Assembly (NCBI GenBank): GCA_003151275.1
Contig: PLXC01000055.1
Location: forward strand, 1-55,069
Length of the DNA stretch: 55,069 nucleotides
Source: Candidatus Melainabacteria bacterium
Lineage (GTDB): Bacteria > Cyanobacteriota > Vampirovibrionia > Obscuribacterales > Obscuribacteraceae
Reading direction: 5' to 3'
Positions 54,468 to 55,069 of this stretch are shown in pieces. The translations under genes were made by a program, and so were the position numbers. Numbering within the stretch: the first letter of the stretch is position 1; every line of letters starts with the position of its first letter. The notes under the pieces are model-generated. The model was not told the DNA's origin, did no database searches, and worked only from the letters and a program-made list of their open reading frames with translations.

Positions 54468-55069
54468 CCGATACTTTCCTTTTGGCTCATTTTTCGTCTC
54501 GTAGACTTACTTTCCCCGACCAGCTCTTCCCGAGTGGAGACAGCAGCATCCATTGATACTAGATCAATTCCATCATCACTCAAAATCAATTTATGGACGT
54601 CGCTGGAATGGCCCATGCCACGAGACTTAACAATGTAAAGTCCACGAATGCGTCTTTTGCTCGCTTCTTCTTCTAGTTCTCTAACTACGATCCAAGTGTC
54701 GATTAAAGACGAGACGCCGACTTCGCCGCGAGTCTGATTTTGTGCGCTTGAATTAACAAGACTTGTAAAAAACCCGGTTATTCCATGGGATTTTAAAAGA
54801 TCAATCATGCGAGTAACCATTGATTGAATCTCACGTGCGCTCCCCTCTCCAATGAGGCTTGTGAGAGGATCTATGACAACAGATTTTGGTTTGAAATCTG
54901 CAATAAGTTTGTATAAATCGAGTAAATGCTTCTCTAAACCGAAAAAGGAAGGTCTAGTAGACACAATCTTTAAGAGTCCTTTTTCCATCAATGGTTCAAA
55001 CTCGATACCTATAGATTTCATATTTTGAATGAGTTGCCCTGAAGATTCTTCATAAGACAAGAAAAGACA
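54464..55069 (-). CDS. KaiC-like RecA-fold ATPase, 5' end off the window
   Basis: About 200 C-terminal residues are seen. The reading frame runs open to the right edge (CLFLSYEESSGQLIQNM), so the gene begins outside. KPKSVVIDPLTSLIGEGS includes the Walker B strand and the following loop typical of KaiC domains. TRGEVGVSSLIDTWIVVREL and RIRGLYIVKSRGMGHS match the KaiC core. It then ends with a Ser/Lys-rich tail. Whether there is one KaiC domain or two, and whether Walker A is intact, cannot be seen. It is coupled to the CheB-like gene. Confidence 0.88.
   Translation of the reverse strand, partial: CLFLSYEESSGQLIQNMKSIGIEFEPLMEKGLLKIVSTRPSFFGLEKHLLDLYKLIADFKPKSVVIDPLTSLIGEGSAREIQSMVTRMIDLLKSHGITGFFTSLVNSSAQNQTRGEVGVSSLIDTWIVVRELEEEASKRRIRGLYIVKSRGMGHSSDVHKLILSDDGIDLVSMDAAVSTREELVGESKSTRRKMSQKESIG

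Overview
The window (about 55 kb, GC close to one half by eye) is bacterial chromosome. No ribosomal or other marker gene fixes the taxon. A KaiC-type ATPase, a DUF2934 protein, SMI1/KNR4 and Sel1-repeat proteins, an AlgI-type O-acyltransferase and ABC-exported surface glycan genes would fit a cyanobacterium-related lineage such as the non-photosynthetic Melainabacteria/Vampirovibrionia. That placement is inference and only moderately supported. Genes are dense, often overlap by 1-4 bases, and several start with GTG or TTG.

Bases 1-19.7 kb form a surface-polysaccharide locus. It holds about ten sugar-transfer proteins (GT2, GT4 and GT8-like, several two-domain), a Wzm/Wzt-type export pair without a Wzt carbohydrate-binding domain, and many decorating enzymes: an MBOAT O-acyltransferase with an SGNH partner, a SAM methyltransferase, a left-handed beta-helix acyltransferase fused to a CmcI-type methyltransferase, and a sulfotransferase. 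The locus shows internal duplication: one GT4 gene recurs in inverted orientation as half of a GT2-GT4 fusion.

Bases 19.7-21.6 kb are a scar: a frameshifted tyrosine recombinase, a small multiply broken gene, and an ABC ATPase that has lost its Walker A half. Bases 21.6-29.8 kb hold ordinary genes: flavin reductase-like protein, CdsA-like CDP-diglyceride synthase, a DUF2934 protein, a universal stress protein, a secreted M13 metallopeptidase and a SUKH-Sel1 protein. Bases 29.8-38 kb are an accessory zone with a second SUKH protein, remnants, an amidohydrolase, a second stress protein, a secreted protein lying between two copies of a hairpin-forming repeat exactly 1200 bases apart, a short tyrosine recombinase, and a frameshifted and truncated membrane sensor.

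Bases 38-44.5 kb hold a diacylglycerol-kinase-like gene and a divergent four-gene YbhGFSR-like efflux operon. Bases 44.7-49 kb hold a translationally coupled operon of a GcvT-family protein and two paralogous phytoene-desaturase-fold flavoproteins, the second with a degenerate dinucleotide-binding motif. Bases 49.2-53 kb hold an acyltransferase, a secreted protein, a YiiX-like hydrolase and a sterol-desaturase-family protein. The right edge has a CheB-type methylesterase followed by a degenerate receiver and a coiled coil, overlapping the end of a KaiC-like gene.

The three candidates I rate as least described are the GcvT/dual-flavoprotein operon, the CheB-pseudoreceiver/KaiC pair, and the recombinase-adjacent hairpin-repeat segment.
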